Origin: JAQUOT01 sp041651575
GTDB lineage: Archaea; Nanobdellota; Nanobdellia; SCGC-AAA011-G17; JAFCDX01
Assembly (NCBI GenBank): GCA_041651575.1
Contig: JBAZJB010000001.1
Coordinates: 372,001 to 436,000, forward strand
DNA length: 64,000 bases
Reading direction: 5' to 3'
The notes below the pieces were generated by a model. It made no database searches and was not told the origin of the DNA. It saw nothing but the letters and a program-made list of their open reading frames with translations. Every line of letters begins with the position of its first letter. The stretch's first letter is position 1. Shown here one piece after another: positions 7,345 through 16,133 of the stretch. The translations under genes were made by a program, and so were the position numbers.

Positions 7345-9039
7345 ATGAGAAAAATAGAACTATTGGCTCCTGCTGGATCTTTAGGTACTTTAAAAGCTGC
7401 AGTTTCTTCTGGAGCAGATTCTATTTATTTAGGAATGAACAAGTTTAACGCAAGAGAATATGCAACCAATTTTAATAAAGACTATTTGAAAGAAGCAGTT
7501 AAAATTTGTAAATCTAATAATGTTAAACTTTATCTAACTATGAATACTCTAGTAAAGAATTCAGAATTAAAAGAATTTTTTGAACAGTTAAAATATGCTT
7601 ATGAACAAGGAATAGATTCAGTAATCATTCAAGATCCAAGTTTTATAGAAATAATTAAAGAAAGTTTTCCAGATTTACATATTCATCTATCTACACAAGC
7701 AGGAGTTATGAATTCTGCACATGCAAATTTATTTTCAAATATAAATAGAATAAATCTTGCTAGAGAATTAACTAAAGAGAATATTAAATTAATAAGAAAA
7801 AATTATAATAAAGAACTTGAAATATTTATTCATGGTGCTTTATGTGCCTGTATTTCTGGTTCTTGTTATTTTTCTAGTTTGCTTGGTGGAAGGTCTGGAA
7901 ATAGAGGAAAATGTGCTCAACCTTGCAGAAAATTATATAATAATTTATATTTATTTTCAACAAAAGATCTTTGTTTAATTGATAAACTTCCTGAAATAAT
8001 AAATTTAGGTATAGATTCTTTAAAAATTGAAGGCAGGATGAGAAATCCATATTATGTTGCTACAGTTACTTCTATTTATAGAAAAGCAATTGATTCTTTT
8101 TATGATAAAAAATTCAATATAACTGAAAAGATGAGAAGTGATTTGAAAAATTCTTTTTTTAGAGAGTTTACACAAGGAAAATTTGAGAATGAATTTGTTT
8201 TTAATCCAAATCAAGTTTTAAAAGATATAAATATCCAAGAGAAAGAATACAAAGTAAATTTAAAATCTATAAATATTAAAAGAAAATCAAATTTAAAAGA
8301 AATAAAGATAAAAGAGAAAAATTCTTCAGGAAAACAACTAATCGTTAGAGTTTACAATGAAAAAGATGCATTAATTGCAGAAAAATACGCAGATATAATT
8401 GTTTTAGACTTGTTTAATAAAGATTTTGAAAATATTAAAATTAAAAAACCTCTTTATGCACTCACTCCAAGAATAATGTTTGATTCAGATTTAGATAATA
8501 TAGTTAAAAGAATAAAAGAAATTTCTCCAGATGGATTAGTTGCAGGAAATTTAGGAATTTTAAATTTAAATCTTAATTTACCTATTATTTTAGATAATAA
8601 TTCCAATTGTTTTAATGATTTACAATTAAATTATTATAATAAATTGGGTGCAAAACCTATTATTTCTCAAGAGCTTAAATTAAGAGAACTTGAATATTTT
8701 AAAAATAAAGATTTTATTGTTTTTGTTCATGGAAAAATAAGATTAATGACTTTGGCTCACGATTTAAAAGAACAAATAGTGAAAGATGAAAAAGGATTTA
8801 ATTTTAATATTAAAAAAATATATAATGGTGTTGAAGTTTTAAATGAAAAAGAACTTGGATTATTTAATCAGATATCTTATATTTTAAAAGCAGGAATAAA
8901 CCAATTATACATAGACACCGAAGAGAATTTGGGAGAAGTTTTACAAATTTATAGAAATATTTTAGATAATAAACCAATAAAAATTGCTAGATTAAAGAAG
9001 AGATATGTTATGGGTTGGAGCAAACAAGGAACTTTATGA
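7345..9039 (+). CDS. Peptidase U32 family protein (tRNA/rRNA hydroxylation type)
   Basis: 564 residues. N-terminus IELLAPAGSLGTLKAAVSSGADSIYLG and the motifs HLSTQAGVMN, IFIHGALC and the cluster SGSCYFSSLLGGRSGNRGKCAQPCR place it in peptidase family U32. In bacteria, members TrhP/TrhO-related and RlhA act in hydroxylation of tRNA or 23S rRNA rather than as proteases, and the four conserved Cys (two in CISGSC, two in KCAQPC) suggest an iron-sulfur site. The substrate here is unknown. The last six bases overlap the convergent zinc-ribbon gene. Confidence 0.88.
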   Translation: MRKIELLAPAGSLGTLKAAVSSGADSIYLGMNKFNAREYATNFNKDYLKEAVKICKSNNVKLYLTMNTLVKNSELKEFFEQLKYAYEQGIDSVIIQDPSFIEIIKESFPDLHIHLSTQAGVMNSAHANLFSNINRINLARELTKENIKLIRKNYNKELEIFIHGALCACISGSCYFSSLLGGRSGNRGKCAQPCRKLYNNLYLFSTKDLCLIDKLPEIINLGIDSLKIEGRMRNPYYVATVTSIYRKAIDSFYDKKFNITEKMRSDLKNSFFREFTQGKFENEFVFNPNQVLKDINIQEKEYKVNLKSINIKRKSNLKEIKIKEKNSSGKQLIVRVYNEKDALIAEKYADIIVLDLFNKDFENIKIKKPLYALTPRIMFDSDLDNIVKRIKEISPDGLVAGNLGILNLNLNLPIILDNNSNCFNDLQLNYYNKLGAKPIISQELKLRELEYFKNKDFIVFVHGKIRLMTLAHDLKEQIVKDEKGFNFNIKKIYNGVEVLNEKELGLFNQISYILKAGINQLYIDTEENLGEVLQIYRNILDNKPIKIARLKKRYVMGWSKQGTL

Positions 9040-9315
9040 TTTTTTTAATTTTTCTACTGCTTTTTTAAAATATTCCAATTGTTTTTCTGTTATGGTTCCA
9101 AATTTTAAATAATATAATTTTACACTTCTTAAAAAAGAACTTTCTTTATACCATTCTTCTGGCAAATCAAATAATTTTTTCATTTTAGGATCTTTTATTT
9201 CTTTTTTTAAAGATTCTTTTTGACAATCATAACAAACAACATAATTTTGATTTGAAGTAGTTACTACATAATTTTTCTTACAATTGCCACATAATTTTTT
9301 AATTTTAATTGCCAT
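9034..9315 (-). CDS. Small zinc-ribbon protein
   Basis: 93 residues. Two CxxC pairs at the N-terminus (CGNCKK about residue 9 and CYDCQK about 28) form a likely zinc ribbon; the rest is a basic helical segment. It follows the elp3 gene by one base on the same strand and overlaps the end of the U32 gene, so it is probably cotranscribed with elp3. No defined family recognised. Confidence 0.75.
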   Translation of the reverse strand: MAIKIKKLCGNCKKNYVVTTSNQNYVVCYDCQKESLKKEIKDPKMKKLFDLPEEWYKESSFLRSVKLYYLKFGTITEKQLEYFKKAVEKLKKS

Positions 9316-9316
9316 T

Positions 9317-10951
9317 TTATAACTCTTTAATCATATAAGGCCCTTCCTTTTTATAACCTTGTTTTTTGTAATATTCTCTAACGCCTATACCTGAGATAAT
9401 AACCATTTTACTTTTATTATTTTCTAAAGCTATTTCTTCTGCTTTTTGTAATAATTGCTTTCCAAATCCATGATGTTGTACTTTTCCTGATTTACCAATT
9501 TGTATCGATTTACCATAAACATGCAATTCTCTTATCAATGCAGAGTCTTTAGTAATTTCTTTTCTTAAAAAATCTGAAGGTAACCTTAATCTACAAAATC
9601 CTATTAATTTATCCTCTTCATTCAAAGATATAAAAAATTCTTTTCCTTTACTAGCAGAATATTCAAAAACTTTTAATTCTGGATTTTTAATTTCTTGATT
9701 TCTAATTTCTCTGCACCTTATACATTTACATTTTATTCCTTTCTCATTACATAAATCATGAACATATTCTCTTAGATTTGAAACACCAACTCCAGATTCA
9801 GTAACATAAATAGGAATATCTCTCTGTATTCTCATAATTCTACAATATTCTGGAATGATTTTTTTCAATTCAGAAATTTCTTCTGCTGCTTGTTCTGTTG
9901 TAATTGCTTTAAATTTACTAGATTTCCATAGATTATATAATTTTGTTCCTTTCAAAACCATACAAGGATAAATTTTCAGCATATCTGGCTTGAAATCATC
10001 ATTTGAAAATAATTCTTTTAACATTTTTATATCTCTTTTTTTATCAGAACCAGGTAAACCTAACATAACATGTAAATTAATTTTAAAACCAATATCTTTT
10101 AGAGTTTTAATTGCAAAAATTGTATCTTCTACCTTATGACCTCTATTAATTTTATCAAGAACATCATTGTAAATAGATTGTAATCCTAGTTCAACTCTTG
10201 TACAACCTAAAGCTAACATAGAATTTCCTTGTTTTAATGTTGCAAAGTCTGGACGAGTTTCTATAGTAAGTCCAACACATCTAACTTTAGCAATTTCATT
10301 TTTTAATTGTTCTTTTTCTAAGGTAGATTTTCCTTTTAATTTTAAAACTTTAACTTGTACTTTTTTTGCTCTTTTAATGTCATGAACATTTCCAGGAAGT
10401 TCAAAGAATTTTTTAAACTTTACAAAATCAAATTTATCTTTAACGAAAAACATTTTAGAAAAATCATTTAATGCTTTAAAAATGTAATAAACAAATTCTT
10501 TTTGATATTTTTCAGGGTAACTTGGGAAGGTTCCACCCATAACTATAATTTCAACTTTATCAAAATTCTGATTTAATAAAACGTATTGTTCTAATCTATT
10601 AAAAACCTGTAAATAAGGATCAAATTTATTTCTTACTGCACGCATTGTAGCAGGTTCTTTTCCTGTATAAGATTGAGGAATGTCACCGAAAAAAGATTTT
10701 GGACCTCCAGGACACATGATGCAAGGACCAACTCCAGATTTTACATGTGGACATTCAAAAGGTTTTGTCATTACAGCTATTGGAGCTACTCCTGAAATTG
10801 TTCTTGTTGGTTTTGTAATAATATCCTTTGGTTTTTCAGTCAGATAATTTAAAATTTCTATATTAGAAGGCAATTTATTAAGAGAATACTTCTTAGCTAG
10901 ATTCCTTTTTATTTCAATTAAAGCTTTTTTTACTTTTTTATCTTCTTTCAT
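9317..10951 (-). CDS. elp3: Elp3-family tRNA uridine-34 acyltransferase (radical SAM + GNAT)
   Basis: 544 residues. Archaeal Elp3 modifies wobble uridine 34 of tRNAs (5-carboxymethyl-type) using acetyl-CoA. The radical SAM cluster is CPHVKSGVGPCIMCPGG near residue 68; the SAM domain continues with the MGGTFPSYP, ETRPDF and LGLQSIYNDVL motifs; the C-terminal GNAT acetyltransferase domain (about 430-544) ends with HHGFGKQLLQKAEEIA and VREYYKKQGYKKEGPYMIKEL. Length and domain order fit the family. Start at 10951 is the only good upstream ATG. Confidence 0.95.
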   Translation of the reverse strand: MKEDKKVKKALIEIKRNLAKKYSLNKLPSNIEILNYLTEKPKDIITKPTRTISGVAPIAVMTKPFECPHVKSGVGPCIMCPGGPKSFFGDIPQSYTGKEPATMRAVRNKFDPYLQVFNRLEQYVLLNQNFDKVEIIVMGGTFPSYPEKYQKEFVYYIFKALNDFSKMFFVKDKFDFVKFKKFFELPGNVHDIKRAKKVQVKVLKLKGKSTLEKEQLKNEIAKVRCVGLTIETRPDFATLKQGNSMLALGCTRVELGLQSIYNDVLDKINRGHKVEDTIFAIKTLKDIGFKINLHVMLGLPGSDKKRDIKMLKELFSNDDFKPDMLKIYPCMVLKGTKLYNLWKSSKFKAITTEQAAEEISELKKIIPEYCRIMRIQRDIPIYVTESGVGVSNLREYVHDLCNEKGIKCKCIRCREIRNQEIKNPELKVFEYSASKGKEFFISLNEEDKLIGFCRLRLPSDFLRKEITKDSALIRELHVYGKSIQIGKSGKVQHHGFGKQLLQKAEEIALENNKSKMVIISGIGVREYYKKQGYKKEGPYMIKEL

Positions 10952-11001
10952 AATACATTATTCATAAAAACCTTTAAATAGTTATTTCTTTTATTTTATA
11001 C

Positions 11002-11952
11002 ATGGAAAAAAGAGGTTTAAAGAAAGATAAATCTAAAATTTCTATTAAATTCAAAGTAATGTTAATTGCATTAGCTATTGGAATAATTTTATTGATTGGT
11101 GCAATTTGTTGTTTATGTAAAGGTTCAAAAGTAGATTTTGAAAATAGAATTGCAGTTATAAAAATTGAAGGAGCAATTGGAGTAGAAAGTAATTATCTTG
11201 GAACTAGCGGAGTTTCTGCAGATAAAATTAATTCTTATTTAGAAGATGCAGCAAAAGATGATTCAATAAAAGGAATTTTAATAGAAATTAATAGTCCTGG
11301 CGGAGCTGTAATTGCATCAGAAGAAATTGCAACTAAAATAAATTCAATTAAATCTAAAAAACCAGTTGTTGCTTTTATTAAAGATACTGGAGCATCAGGA
11401 GCTTATTGGATTGCAAGTTCTTGTAATAAAATTGTTGCATATCCTATGTCAATTACAGGAAGTATTGGAGTAATTGGTTCTTATCTAGATTATGTTGGTT
11501 TAATGGAAAAATATGGAGTAAATTATAATCAATTAATTGCGGGAAAATACAAAGACATTGGAAGTCCTTACACAGAATTAACTCCAGAAAGAAAATTAGT
11601 TATGCAAAATATAATAGATGAAATTTATAATTATTTTGTTGAACAAGTTTCTAAAAATAGAAATTTAGATAAGAATACTGTTAAAGGATTAGCAACAGGA
11701 ATGATTTATTTAGGAAAAGATGCTAAAGATTTAAAATTAATAGATTATTTAGGTGATAAAGAATTTGCTGTAAATATTACTAAACAATTAGCAAATATTT
11801 CTGAAGCAAAATTAGTAGAATATAAAGAACCTGTAAGTTTAATAGATATTTTAAGAGGCGTTAGTTCAGAATCTTTTTATTTTATGGGAAAGGGTCTTGG
11901 AAATGAATTATTTTCTTTACAAAATAAAAATAGTTTAGACATTAAAATTTAA
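11002..11952 (+). CDS. sppA: Signal peptide peptidase SppA-type serine protease
   Basis: 316 residues, membrane anchored by one N-terminal helix (about 18-39), with the catalytic domain outside. The INSPGG motif at about 97-101, nucleophile Ser132 in DTGASGAYW, and the general base Lys in AGKYKD (about 181-185) form the SppA Ser-Lys dyad; GSIGVIGS follows the fold. Digests cleaved signal peptides or membrane protein fragments in other organisms. The gene is convergent with the DEAD-box helicase (4-bp overlap). Confidence 0.93.
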   Translation: MEKRGLKKDKSKISIKFKVMLIALAIGIILLIGAICCLCKGSKVDFENRIAVIKIEGAIGVESNYLGTSGVSADKINSYLEDAAKDDSIKGILIEINSPGGAVIASEEIATKINSIKSKKPVVAFIKDTGASGAYWIASSCNKIVAYPMSITGSIGVIGSYLDYVGLMEKYGVNYNQLIAGKYKDIGSPYTELTPERKLVMQNIIDEIYNYFVEQVSKNRNLDKNTVKGLATGMIYLGKDAKDLKLIDYLGDKEFAVNITKQLANISEAKLVEYKEPVSLIDILRGVSSESFYFMGKGLGNELFSLQNKNSLDIKI

Positions 11953-13196
11953 CGTCCACCTAAACTGTACATTCTTCTTTTATGAGAATTTCCACCAGAA
12001 TGTCCATGTGAATTATAACTATTATTATTTCCAAATTGTCTTCTTGGACGTCTATCTCCATGTCTAGGTTCTTCACGTATAGTTTGAATTCTTTCAAATT
12101 GTGGAACTTCTTCTCTTTTAATGTTTAAAGTTCTATCAGACATTACATTTCTAAAATTAGTATGATCTCTCTCTGCTAAAATTGTTACTGCTTCTCCAGA
12201 TTTACCAGCTCTAGCTGTTCTACCAATTCTATGAGTATATTCTGTTGAAGTTTTTGGAGAATCATAATTATAAATATGTGAAATATTACTTATATCAAGA
12301 CCTCTAGCAGCAACATCTGTTGCAACCAAAACTTGTATATTTTCTCTCTTTAATGAGTCAACAGCATTATCTCTTTTATTTTGACTTAATCCACCATGAA
12401 CAGGCAATACATGTATTCCTTGAGCACGCAAATTCTTTGCAATAAAATCTACTTCTCTTCTTGTTCCGCAAAAAACTATTGCTAATCCAGATGTTTTTTT
12501 CTTTAACAAATGAACTAACAATGAGAATTTTTCAAATTGTTTAACATCATAATAAACTTGTTTCAATAAAGAACTATCAACTTGTAATTGTTCTTTTATA
12601 AAAATTGGATTTTTTAAATATCTTTTAATCAAATGATTAACATCGGATGGGAGTGTTGCACTAAAAAGTAAAGTTTGTCTTTCTTTTGGCAAAGCTCTTA
12701 TAATTTCTTCAACATCTTCAATAAATCCCATTTCAAACATTTTGTCTGCTTCATCAATTACTAAAAATTTAACACTTTTTAAATTAATTGTGTTTCTTTC
12801 AATATGATCTAACATTCTTCCAGGAGTTGCTACTACAATCTCTGATCTTCTTAAAGCATTAATTTGTGGTCCAATTGAAACTCCCCCATAAACAGAAGTA
12901 ACATTAACGTGTGTAAATGAAGAAAAATGACCTATTGTTTCATGAACTTGGTTTGCAAGTTCTCTTGTAGGCGTTAATATTAAAGCTTGAATACCCTTTC
13001 CAGGTTGTATTTTTTCTATAATAGGTAAACCAAATGCTGCTGTTTTACCAGAACCAGTTAAGGATTGTCCTACTACGTCTCTTCCTGCTCTAATTTCAGG
13101 AATACATTTCTTTTGAATAGGAGTAGGTTTTTCAAAACCTTTCTTCCTTATTGCCTTCATTATATTTTCATGTAAATTTAATTCTTCGAATGTCAT
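11949..13196 (-). CDS. DEAD-box RNA helicase
   Basis: About 415 residues from the ATG at 13196 (MTFEELNLHENIM); an in-frame start 23 codons earlier has no family match. All helicase motifs are visible: Q motif PTPIQ, motif I SLTGSGKT, Ia PTRELANQ, II DEAD, III SAT, V ATDVAARGLDI, VI HRIGRTARAG. The C-terminal 40 residues are rich in Arg, Gly, Asn and His (RRPRRQFGNNN, HGHSGGNSHKRR), an RGG-like tail that probably binds RNA. A weak Shine-Dalgarno GAGGT lies about 13 bp before the chosen start. Likely RNA remodelling, ribosome assembly or cold adaptation. Confidence 0.93.
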   Translation of the reverse strand: MTFEELNLHENIMKAIRKKGFEKPTPIQKKCIPEIRAGRDVVGQSLTGSGKTAAFGLPIIEKIQPGKGIQALILTPTRELANQVHETIGHFSSFTHVNVTSVYGGVSIGPQINALRRSEIVVATPGRMLDHIERNTINLKSVKFLVIDEADKMFEMGFIEDVEEIIRALPKERQTLLFSATLPSDVNHLIKRYLKNPIFIKEQLQVDSSLLKQVYYDVKQFEKFSLLVHLLKKKTSGLAIVFCGTRREVDFIAKNLRAQGIHVLPVHGGLSQNKRDNAVDSLKRENIQVLVATDVAARGLDISNISHIYNYDSPKTSTEYTHRIGRTARAGKSGEAVTILAERDHTNFRNVMSDRTLNIKREEVPQFERIQTIREEPRHGDRRPRRQFGNNNSYNSHGHSGGNSHKRRMYSLGGR

Positions 13197-13406
13197 TTTA
13201 TATTTTAACCTCTCGTATTTAATTTGCAAAGAAATAGTTTGAATATTAAAACTAATTTTTATCAATTATTTTTTTATATCAACGATTTCTTCTAACACAT
13301 CCCTTTAGGCTATGTATAATAAAATTGACATCCACTAGTATTTAAAGCTTTGTATTTGTAACTACGGGCAGGTTACATGCTAATTTTGGTTAAAACACAA
13401 GATTTA

Positions 13407-13453
13407 TATATTAATATGGTATATATAGTATATTAATATGGAGTTAATATGGT
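13407..13453 (+). promoter_or_regulatory. Three TTAATATGG repeats over the promoter and start of the DUF2683 gene
   Basis: TATATTAATATGG occurs at 13407-13419 and 13429-13441 (22-bp period), and a third partial copy TTAATATGG at 13445-13453 includes the ATG at 13449. The region also holds the TATA-like sequence. Repeats at this place could be operator sites for a ribbon-helix-helix protein such as the gene's own product; this is inference. Confidence 0.4.
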
Positions 13454-13646
13454 AAAAGCAATAATAGACATACCAGAACATGCAAATCATATATTAAATT
13501 TGATTAAAGTAAAGTATAAATTAAAAGATAAATCTGAAGCTATAACTAAGTTAACAGAGATTTTCTCAGAAGAAATACTAGAAGAAAAATTAAAACCAGA
13601 AATTCAATTCAAAAGAAAAGTAGAAATAAATGATTATATTCAATAA
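13449..13646 (+). CDS. DUF2683 family small protein, ribbon-helix-helix-like
   Basis: 65 residues. The start MVKAIIDIPEHANHILNLIK and the KDKSEAI segment match the archaeal DUF2683 family. The predicted pattern strand (KAIIDIP), helix, short turn, helix (KSEAITKLTEIFSEE) resembles a ribbon-helix-helix fold found in antitoxins and small repressors, so a DNA-binding role is plausible but unproven. No toxin gene is next to it; the next feature downstream is the SRP RNA. Confidence 0.8.
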   Translation: MVKAIIDIPEHANHILNLIKVKYKLKDKSEAITKLTEIFSEEILEEKLKPEIQFKRKVEINDYIQ

Positions 13647-13657
13647 AAACAAAAAGC

Positions 13658-13665
13658 TTTAAAAG
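13658..13665 (+). promoter_or_regulatory. TATA box of the SRP RNA gene
   Basis: TTTAAAAG, preceded by purine-rich AAAAAGC (possible BRE), is centred 26 bp before the predicted 5' end of the SRP RNA at 13687. Confidence 0.55.
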
Positions 13666-13686
13666 ATACTTTAACATAGATATTTC

Positions 13687-13991
13687 TGCAGGCTAGATTG
13701 GAGTACTAGTTCTACTCTATAACCACAAATGAACTTTAGGTGGAATCGAAGCTTTAGAAGCGGTACATATTTAGATAATAGTCTTGGTTTGTACTATGAA
13801 GCTCTGTCCTATTTGGTCGATCTTCAAGACAATCAGGTCAGGCTGGGAACAGTAATTTGGTTAATAAAATTAACTGATTTGTTCAAAGCAGCCTTAATCT
13901 CGTTGATTGGCGCTTGTAGGGTAGCAGGGTCAAGGAAAAATCAAGGTTAGCTATTGTTTAATTGTGCTATCCACTCTTGAGCGTGCCTGCA
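13687..13991 (+). ncRNA. ffs: SRP (7S) RNA, with a candidate 34-nt intron in helix 8
   Basis: RNA scaffold of the signal recognition particle. Terminal helix 1 forms between TGCAGGC (13687-13693) and GCCTGCA (13985-13991). The Alu part has GGCTAG, a hairpin and TATAACC followed by the CCAC/GGTGG helix 4. Helix 5 can be followed by complementarity, for example ATAGTCTTGGTTT with AAATCAAGG..CTAT. In the S domain the SRP54-binding helix 8 has its 5' strand GGTCAGGCTGGGAACAG (13836-13852) and its 3' strand AGCAGCC (13887-13893), but 34 nt lie between them; see the intron entry. Unspliced length about 305 nt, predicted mature length about 271 nt. A T-rich stretch follows the 3' end. Confidence 0.9.
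13853..13886 (+). other. Candidate bulge-helix-bulge intron in SRP RNA helix 8
   Basis: Seen directly: GAAC (13847-13850) can pair with GTTC (13881-13884), giving a 4-bp central helix. Each strand of it is followed by a 3-nt bulge, AGT (13851-13853) and AAA (13885-13887). The inner stem is 12 positions long (13854-13865 with 13869-13880, one U-U mismatch) closed by AAA. The outer stem is AGGCTG/CAGCCT (13840-13845/13889-13894) with one G-G mismatch. Known: the archaeal tRNA-splicing endonuclease cuts after the second bulge nucleotide. Doing so removes 13853-13886 and joins CTG-GGAA-CAG to AGCAGCC, the canonical SRP helix 8. Splicing itself is inferred. Confidence 0.75.
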
Positions 13992-13994
13992 CTT

Positions 13995-14537
13995 TTATTT
14001 AGAACTTTCTTCTGCTATAATCTTTCCGTCTTTCTCAGAAACCTTATATGTTTTATTTGATATAGTTAAAGTATCTAATAATTTTATATCTATAGAATCT
14101 TTTTCTTTTTTATTCATCAATCCAAAATCTCTGTATGATTCAGCATAATAATATTTTCCGTCTGTAGTTAAATAATTTAATCTAAATATATAATTATTAA
14201 AATCAGATAATCCTACTTTCTCAATGTTTTCAGATCTTGTCACTCTTGTAGGTTGTGATTCAAAAGTCCTATTATCAAAAGTTCCTCCTTTAATAGATGT
14301 AAAATCCAAATAATATTTTTTAGCATAAATATCTTTTTCTTTAACATAAATTATGTATATATGGGAATTATCACTAACTATGTTGGGAGAACTTCCAAAA
14401 TCTATATCTATTGTTTGTAACACTTCTTTTACTGGTTCTGATATTGACTCTTCTTTAACAAAACCATTTTTTATTGTTTCAGCACAACCGCTTATTAAGA
14501 ATAATACACATAATAGTGCCACTATCTTTTTTATCAT
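13995..14537 (-). CDS. Putative lipoprotein of unknown function
   Basis: 180 residues. Signal peptide with hydrophobic core (about 4-14) and lipobox LISGC with Cys18 as probable lipid anchor. The mature part is predicted mostly beta and contains a KDIYAKKYYLDF segment and a Lys/Glu-rich C-terminus. No family recognised. It ends at the 3' edge of the convergent SRP RNA gene, so the two share a terminator region; it is divergent from pheS. Confidence 0.7.
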   Translation of the reverse strand: MIKKIVALLCVLFLISGCAETIKNGFVKEESISEPVKEVLQTIDIDFGSSPNIVSDNSHIYIIYVKEKDIYAKKYYLDFTSIKGGTFDNRTFESQPTRVTRSENIEKVGLSDFNNYIFRLNYLTTDGKYYYAESYRDFGLMNKKEKDSIDIKLLDTLTISNKTYKVSEKDGKIIAEESSK

Positions 14538-14597
14538 GATTTTTATGAGTATTTTGTATATAAAAAGCTTTTTAAATTTTAGAATTTCCTATTAACC

Positions 14598-16133
14598 ATG
14601 ACTAAAGAGGTTAATAATCTAATTGAAAGTCTAAATCCTTTGGAAAGAAAGGTTTTACCTACTTTAAAAGAAAATAAATTTATTCCAAAAATAATTGCTG
14701 ATTCTAATTTATCTGAAACAGAAGTTATGAGAGCTTTACAATTATTAGAAAATAAAGACATAATAAAAATTAACACAAAAGAAAAAGAGATTATAGTCTT
14801 TGATGAAAATGGATTAAAATATTCAGAAGAAAAATTACCTGAAAGAAGGATATTAAATTTAATCAAAGGAAAATTAAATTATCAAGAATTAAGAGAAAAA
14901 GCTAAGAAAAATGGGTTAAATGATGAAGAAATACAAGTTTCTATAGGTATATTAAAAGGAAAAGCAGCAATTAATTTTTCAGGAAAAGATATCTCTTTAA
15001 CAGATAATGGAAAAAATTTGTTAGATAAACATATGCTTGAAGAACATTTATTAGATAAATTAAACTTAAATATAGTTGAAATAAATGAATTAACCTCTGA
15101 AGAAAAATTTGCTCTTGATAATTTAAAGAAAAGAAAACAAATAATTAAAATTGAAAAAATAAAAGATAGAGAAATTGTTTTAACAGAATTAGGAAATAAA
15201 TTAGTAAATTTAGAATTAAAATCAGATATGATTGAGACTTTAACTCCTGAAATATTAAAAAGAGAGACTTGGAAAGGAAAAAAGTTCAGAAGATATGATA
15301 TAAAAACAAATGTTCCAAGAGTTTATGGAGCTAAAAGACATTTTGTTAACGATGCTAGGAATTACATTAAAAGAATCTGGTTAGATTTAGGATTTAAAGA
15401 AATGACAGGAGATATAGTACAAACTTCATTTTGGAATTTTGATGCTTTATTCGTTCCTCAAGATCATCCTGCAAGAGAAATGCAAGATACTTTCTTTGTA
15501 GAAGGAAAAAAACCTATTGAAAATAAAGAGGTTATTCCTAGAGTTAAGGCAGTTCATGAAAATGGTTGGACAACAGGAAGCAAAGGTTGGCAATATAATT
15601 GGAATATAAAAGAAGCAGAAAAATTAGTTCTGAGAACACACACTACTCCTTTAAGTGCTAAAACTCTAGCTAATTTAAAAAAATCAGACTTACCAGCGAA
15701 GTTCTTTGCAGTTGGAAAAAACTTTAGAAATGAAGCTTTAGATAATTCACATTTATTTGAATTAATGCATGTTGAAGGCATTGTGGTTGATGAAAATGCT
15801 AATTTAAGAAATTTAGTCGGATATTTAAAAGAATTTTTTAAGAAAATGGGATTTGAAAAAATAAGAGTAAGACCTAGTTTCTTCCCATATACAGAACCAA
15901 GCGCAGAAGTAGATGTTTATGATCCTATTCAGAAAAAATGGAAAGAACTTGGAGGTGCTGGAATATTTAGACCAGAAGTTTCTAAAGCACTACTCGGATT
16001 TGAATGTCCTGTTTTAGCTTGGGGTATTGGTCTAGAAAGAAGTATATTAGAATATTACCAAATTAAAGATATCAGAGAATTATATAAAAATGATTTAAAA
16101 CAATTAAAAGAAATAAAGGCTTGGATGAAATAA
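14598..16133 (+). CDS. pheS: Phenylalanyl-tRNA synthetase alpha subunit
   Basis: 511 residues, the long archaeal/eukaryotic type with an N-terminal winged-helix DNA/tRNA-binding region (about 1-210) before the class II catalytic core. Core motifs include RVYGAKRHFVNDARNYIKRI, the motif 2 region FFAVGKNFRNEALDNSHLFE, and motif 3 GAGIFRPEVSKALLGFECPVLAWGIGLERS (fragments). Charges tRNA-Phe as an (alpha-beta)2 complex. Its stop overlaps the pheT start (TAATG), giving translational coupling. Confidence 0.97.
   Translation: MTKEVNNLIESLNPLERKVLPTLKENKFIPKIIADSNLSETEVMRALQLLENKDIIKINTKEKEIIVFDENGLKYSEEKLPERRILNLIKGKLNYQELREKAKKNGLNDEEIQVSIGILKGKAAINFSGKDISLTDNGKNLLDKHMLEEHLLDKLNLNIVEINELTSEEKFALDNLKKRKQIIKIEKIKDREIVLTELGNKLVNLELKSDMIETLTPEILKRETWKGKKFRRYDIKTNVPRVYGAKRHFVNDARNYIKRIWLDLGFKEMTGDIVQTSFWNFDALFVPQDHPAREMQDTFFVEGKKPIENKEVIPRVKAVHENGWTTGSKGWQYNWNIKEAEKLVLRTHTTPLSAKTLANLKKSDLPAKFFAVGKNFRNEALDNSHLFELMHVEGIVVDENANLRNLVGYLKEFFKKMGFEKIRVRPSFFPYTEPSAEVDVYDPIQKKWKELGGAGIFRPEVSKALLGFECPVLAWGIGLERSILEYYQIKDIRELYKNDLKQLKEIKAWMK

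Noticed and set aside
13266..13448. GTAAC-9 nt-GTTAC inverted repeat upstream of the helicase and DUF2683 genes
   Set aside because: Only 5 bp long and imperfectly placed; could be chance in this A+T-rich gap.
13729..13950. 73-codon open frame on the plus strand
   Set aside because: It lies entirely inside the SRP RNA, whose helices explain the sequence; the translation has no family features.
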